Made by a program: the position numbers and the translations under genes. 42,943 nt of DNA from positions 49,042-91,984 of the forward strand of contig DLPD01000008.1 of the NCBI GenBank assembly GCA_002479785.1, read 5' to 3'. The stretch is from Cytophagaceae bacterium UBA7467. Its GTDB lineage: Bacteria > Bacteroidota > Bacteroidia > Cytophagales > Spirosomataceae. The notes below the pieces were generated by a model, which made no database searches, had not been told where the DNA came from, and saw only the letters and a program-made list of their open reading frames with translations. Below, one piece after another: positions 41,216-42,943 of this stretch (within the stretch, counting starts at the first letter, position 1; each line of letters starts with the position of its first letter).

Positions 41216-42508
41216 ATGACAAATTTCATTGAAGAATTACGTTGGAGAGGGATGTTACACGATATGATTCCAGGTTTAGAGGATCAACTTGCCAAAGAAA
41301 TGACGGCAGCTTATATCGGTTTTGACCCTACTGCACCTAGTCTTCATATTGGAAATTTAGCCGCAATTATGCTATTAAAGCATTTTCAATTAGCAGGCCA
41401 TAAACCTATCGCTTTAGTAGGTGGCGCCACCGGCATGATCGGTGATCCATCAGGCAAATCAGCTGAACGCGATTTTCTTTCAGAAGACACTTTACGTGAA
41501 AATCAAGTAGGGATTCAAGCACAACTGGAGAAATTCTTAGAGTTCCACAACGGGGCTAATTCGGCAGAAGTAGTCAATAATTATGATTGGTTTAAAGAAT
41601 TCAGCTTCCTAGGCTTCTTGCGGGAGGCGGGTAAATTCTTAACCGTTAATTATATGATGTCCAAAGACTCCGTAAAGAAGCGCCTCGAAACCGGCATTTC
41701 TTTCACCGAGTTCTCTTACCAATTATTACAGGGATACGATTTCTATCATTTATACAAGACAAAAAACGTGCGTCTTCAAATGGGTGGTTCTGATCAGTGG
41801 GGAAATATTACTACTGGCACAGAAATTATCCGTCGAAAAGAAGGTCATGACGAAGATGCTACGGAACGTGCTGCCTTCGCTTTAACCACTCCCTTAGTTA
41901 CTAAAGCAGATGGCACGAAATTTGGTAAGTCTGAATCAGGTAATGTTTGGCTAGATGCCACAAAAACATCTCCATTCGCCTTTTACCAATTCTGGTTAAA
42001 TGCAGCTGATGCTGACGTTCCACGACTCATCCGCGTATTCACTTTATATACAAAGCAACAAATTGAAGAAATGGAGCGTGCCCATGCTGAAGCACCTCAC
42101 TTACGAATTTTACAAAAGGCGGTTGCTGAGGAAGTAACGACTCGTGTACATGGCGCAGATGTATGTGCTCTAGTGATAGAAGCTTCAGCCCTACTTTTTT
42201 CAAAAGATGCCGTTGAATTACTCAGTAATGCCTCAGATGCTTTAATTGCACAATTACCAGTCTATGAAGTCTCTGCTCCTTTATTAGCTGAATGCCAAAA
42301 CCTCACCGACCTAATTAGCGTTGGAACAGAAAATTTAATTTGTTCATCTAAAGGCGAGGCGAGAAAAGCTATCCAAGGAAACGCTATCAGTGTAAACAAA
42401 ATTAAAATTACCGACCCAGCCACACCCCTCCATTTCGACAAAATCAAAGGTCAATTCCTATTAATCGGAAATGGAAAGCAAAAAAATTATATTTTATCCT
42501 TCAAATAG
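41216..42508 (+). CDS. tyrS: Tyrosyl-tRNA synthetase
   Basis: A 430-residue class I synthetase charging tRNA-Tyr. HIGH-type motif PTAPSLHIGNLAAIM (about 37-51), tyrosine pocket GDPSGKSAER and QGYDFYHLY, QMGGSDQWGNITTG, and the KMSKS-type loop KFGKSESGNVW. The C-terminal S4-like RNA-binding domain (about 345-430, LICSSKGEARKAIQGNAISVN) is present. Length matches TyrS of the E. coli type. It lies directly upstream of the rRNA operon and ends in TAGTC, though no hairpin array follows. Confidence 0.98.
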   Translation: MTNFIEELRWRGMLHDMIPGLEDQLAKEMTAAYIGFDPTAPSLHIGNLAAIMLLKHFQLAGHKPIALVGGATGMIGDPSGKSAERDFLSEDTLRENQVGIQAQLEKFLEFHNGANSAEVVNNYDWFKEFSFLGFLREAGKFLTVNYMMSKDSVKKRLETGISFTEFSYQLLQGYDFYHLYKTKNVRLQMGGSDQWGNITTGTEIIRRKEGHDEDATERAAFALTTPLVTKADGTKFGKSESGNVWLDATKTSPFAFYQFWLNAADADVPRLIRVFTLYTKQQIEEMERAHAEAPHLRILQKAVAEEVTTRVHGADVCALVIEASALLFSKDAVELLSNASDALIAQLPVYEVSAPLLAECQNLTDLISVGTENLICSSKGEARKAIQGNAISVNKIKITDPATPLHFDKIKGQFLLIGNGKQKNYILSFK

Positions 42509-42558
42509 TCTAGGATTTAGGTCGCCCACAAAAAAAAATGAAAAAATTAGAGTGCAGG

Positions 42559-42590
42559 TTTGTAGAATATAAAATAATCCTACATCTTTG
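42559..42590 (+). promoter_or_regulatory. rRNA operon promoter
   Basis: TTTG (42559-42562) is followed after exactly 20 nt by CATCTTTG (42583-42590), one base off TAnnTTTG. This fits the Bacteroidota housekeeping sigma factor. Transcription would start near 42597. Confidence 0.72.
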
Positions 42591-42836
42591 CACTCCCAAT
42601 CGCTAGGAACAGAAGGTTTCTAGAGCTAGACTGAGAGTGAATCAGGTGATTAAGTTCACGACGAAGCGGGTTGCTTTGTGGGATTTACTTAAGGTACAAG
42701 AGTTCTTTGACGTGTTGATAGAAATAAAGAAGAGATGCTGTGTTTAAATCACAGTGTCGAAATAGTAGCATTCAAGACAAGGATAATGACAATTTTCTTA
42801 TATTTATAAGAGCAGTCAAACATCCAAAGATTATTT
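42591..42836 (+). other. 16S rRNA leader with boxA-like element
   Basis: About 245 nt of untranslated leader. GTTCTTTGACG (42702-42712) matches the boxA-like antitermination sequence seen before Bacteroidota 16S genes. A small hairpin CTGTG-TTTAAAT-CACAG lies at 42738-42754. No ORF or tRNA is apparent in this gap. Confidence 0.6.

Positions 42837-42943
<107 letters not shown>

Noticed and set aside
42505..42523. TAGTC at the tyrS stop codon followed by TTTAGGTCGC as a possible fourth array
   Set aside because: No hairpin lies between the motifs and the spacing is 12 nt, not 19; best treated as chance similarity or a decayed unit that cannot be supported.

Overview
The window is a stretch of chromosome from a member of the Bacteroidota, most likely a pigmented, aerobic Cytophagales-type bacterium. 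The lineage is inferred from four things: a MurF-alanine racemase fusion; a secreted peptidase with a type IX secretion (T9SS) sorting domain; TonB-dependent receptor and HYC_CC_PP metal genes; and promoters of the form TTTG-N20-TAnnTTTG, including one in front of the 16S rRNA gene whose first ~107 nt close the window. No transposase, integrase, phage gene, CRISPR array, tRNA or defence system was seen. Almost all genes are housekeeping genes in short operons.

Layout. 1-1600: 3' part of tex facing a TonB-C/MORN-like gene. 1662-4636: leftward metal operon (HYC_CC_PP protein, TonB-dependent receptor, two small Cys-rich metal-binding proteins). 4672-7376: T9SS subtilase and a NagX/HGSNAT-like membrane acyltransferase. 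7622-10731: leftward ROK kinase, rsgA and waaA. 10785-13924: rightward bacilliredoxin, small outer-membrane protein, lipA and a lycopene cyclase. 14000-17599: metK, then leftward hpf and a VRR-NUC (FAN1-like) nuclease gene. 17664-22396: pgk, murF-alr, and an ArsR regulator with a YCII-like partner. 22487-28099: fumC, ArsC-like protein, ABC exporter, SpoU methyltransferase and acyl-ACP desaturase. 28146-33059: GH32 fructan hydrolase, lpxH, ftsH, rsfS. 33153-37775: birA, acyl-CoA synthetase, BamA-like protein, lipoprotein. 37772-39388: ilvE and the cobalamin adenosyltransferase. 39477-42943: DUF1648-like protein, queA, tyrS and the start of an rRNA operon.

The most unusual content is intergenic. 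Three loci (7373-7626, 15825-15883, 21378-21440) carry arrays in which a near-constant hexamer TTAGTC alternates, mostly on a 19-nt period, with 9-14 nt hairpins. The hairpin stems differ in sequence but their two arms change together. For all three genes that run into an array (6267-7376, 7622-8566, 18925-21381) the stop codon is the TAG of the first TTAGTC-type hexamer. Next to these arrays, and also at the ends of tex and of the VRR-NUC gene, are degenerate tandem repeats with a strict 7-nt period, two of which carry the gene's stop codon. Both periods (19 and 7) equal 1 modulo 3, so repeated stop triplets step through the reading frames. I do not recognise this combination as a named element; it is the best candidate here for something undescribed.

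Two envelope-biogenesis genes, murF-alr and lpxH, start only 2-13 nt after intrinsic terminators of the preceding genes, which raises the question of how they are expressed.
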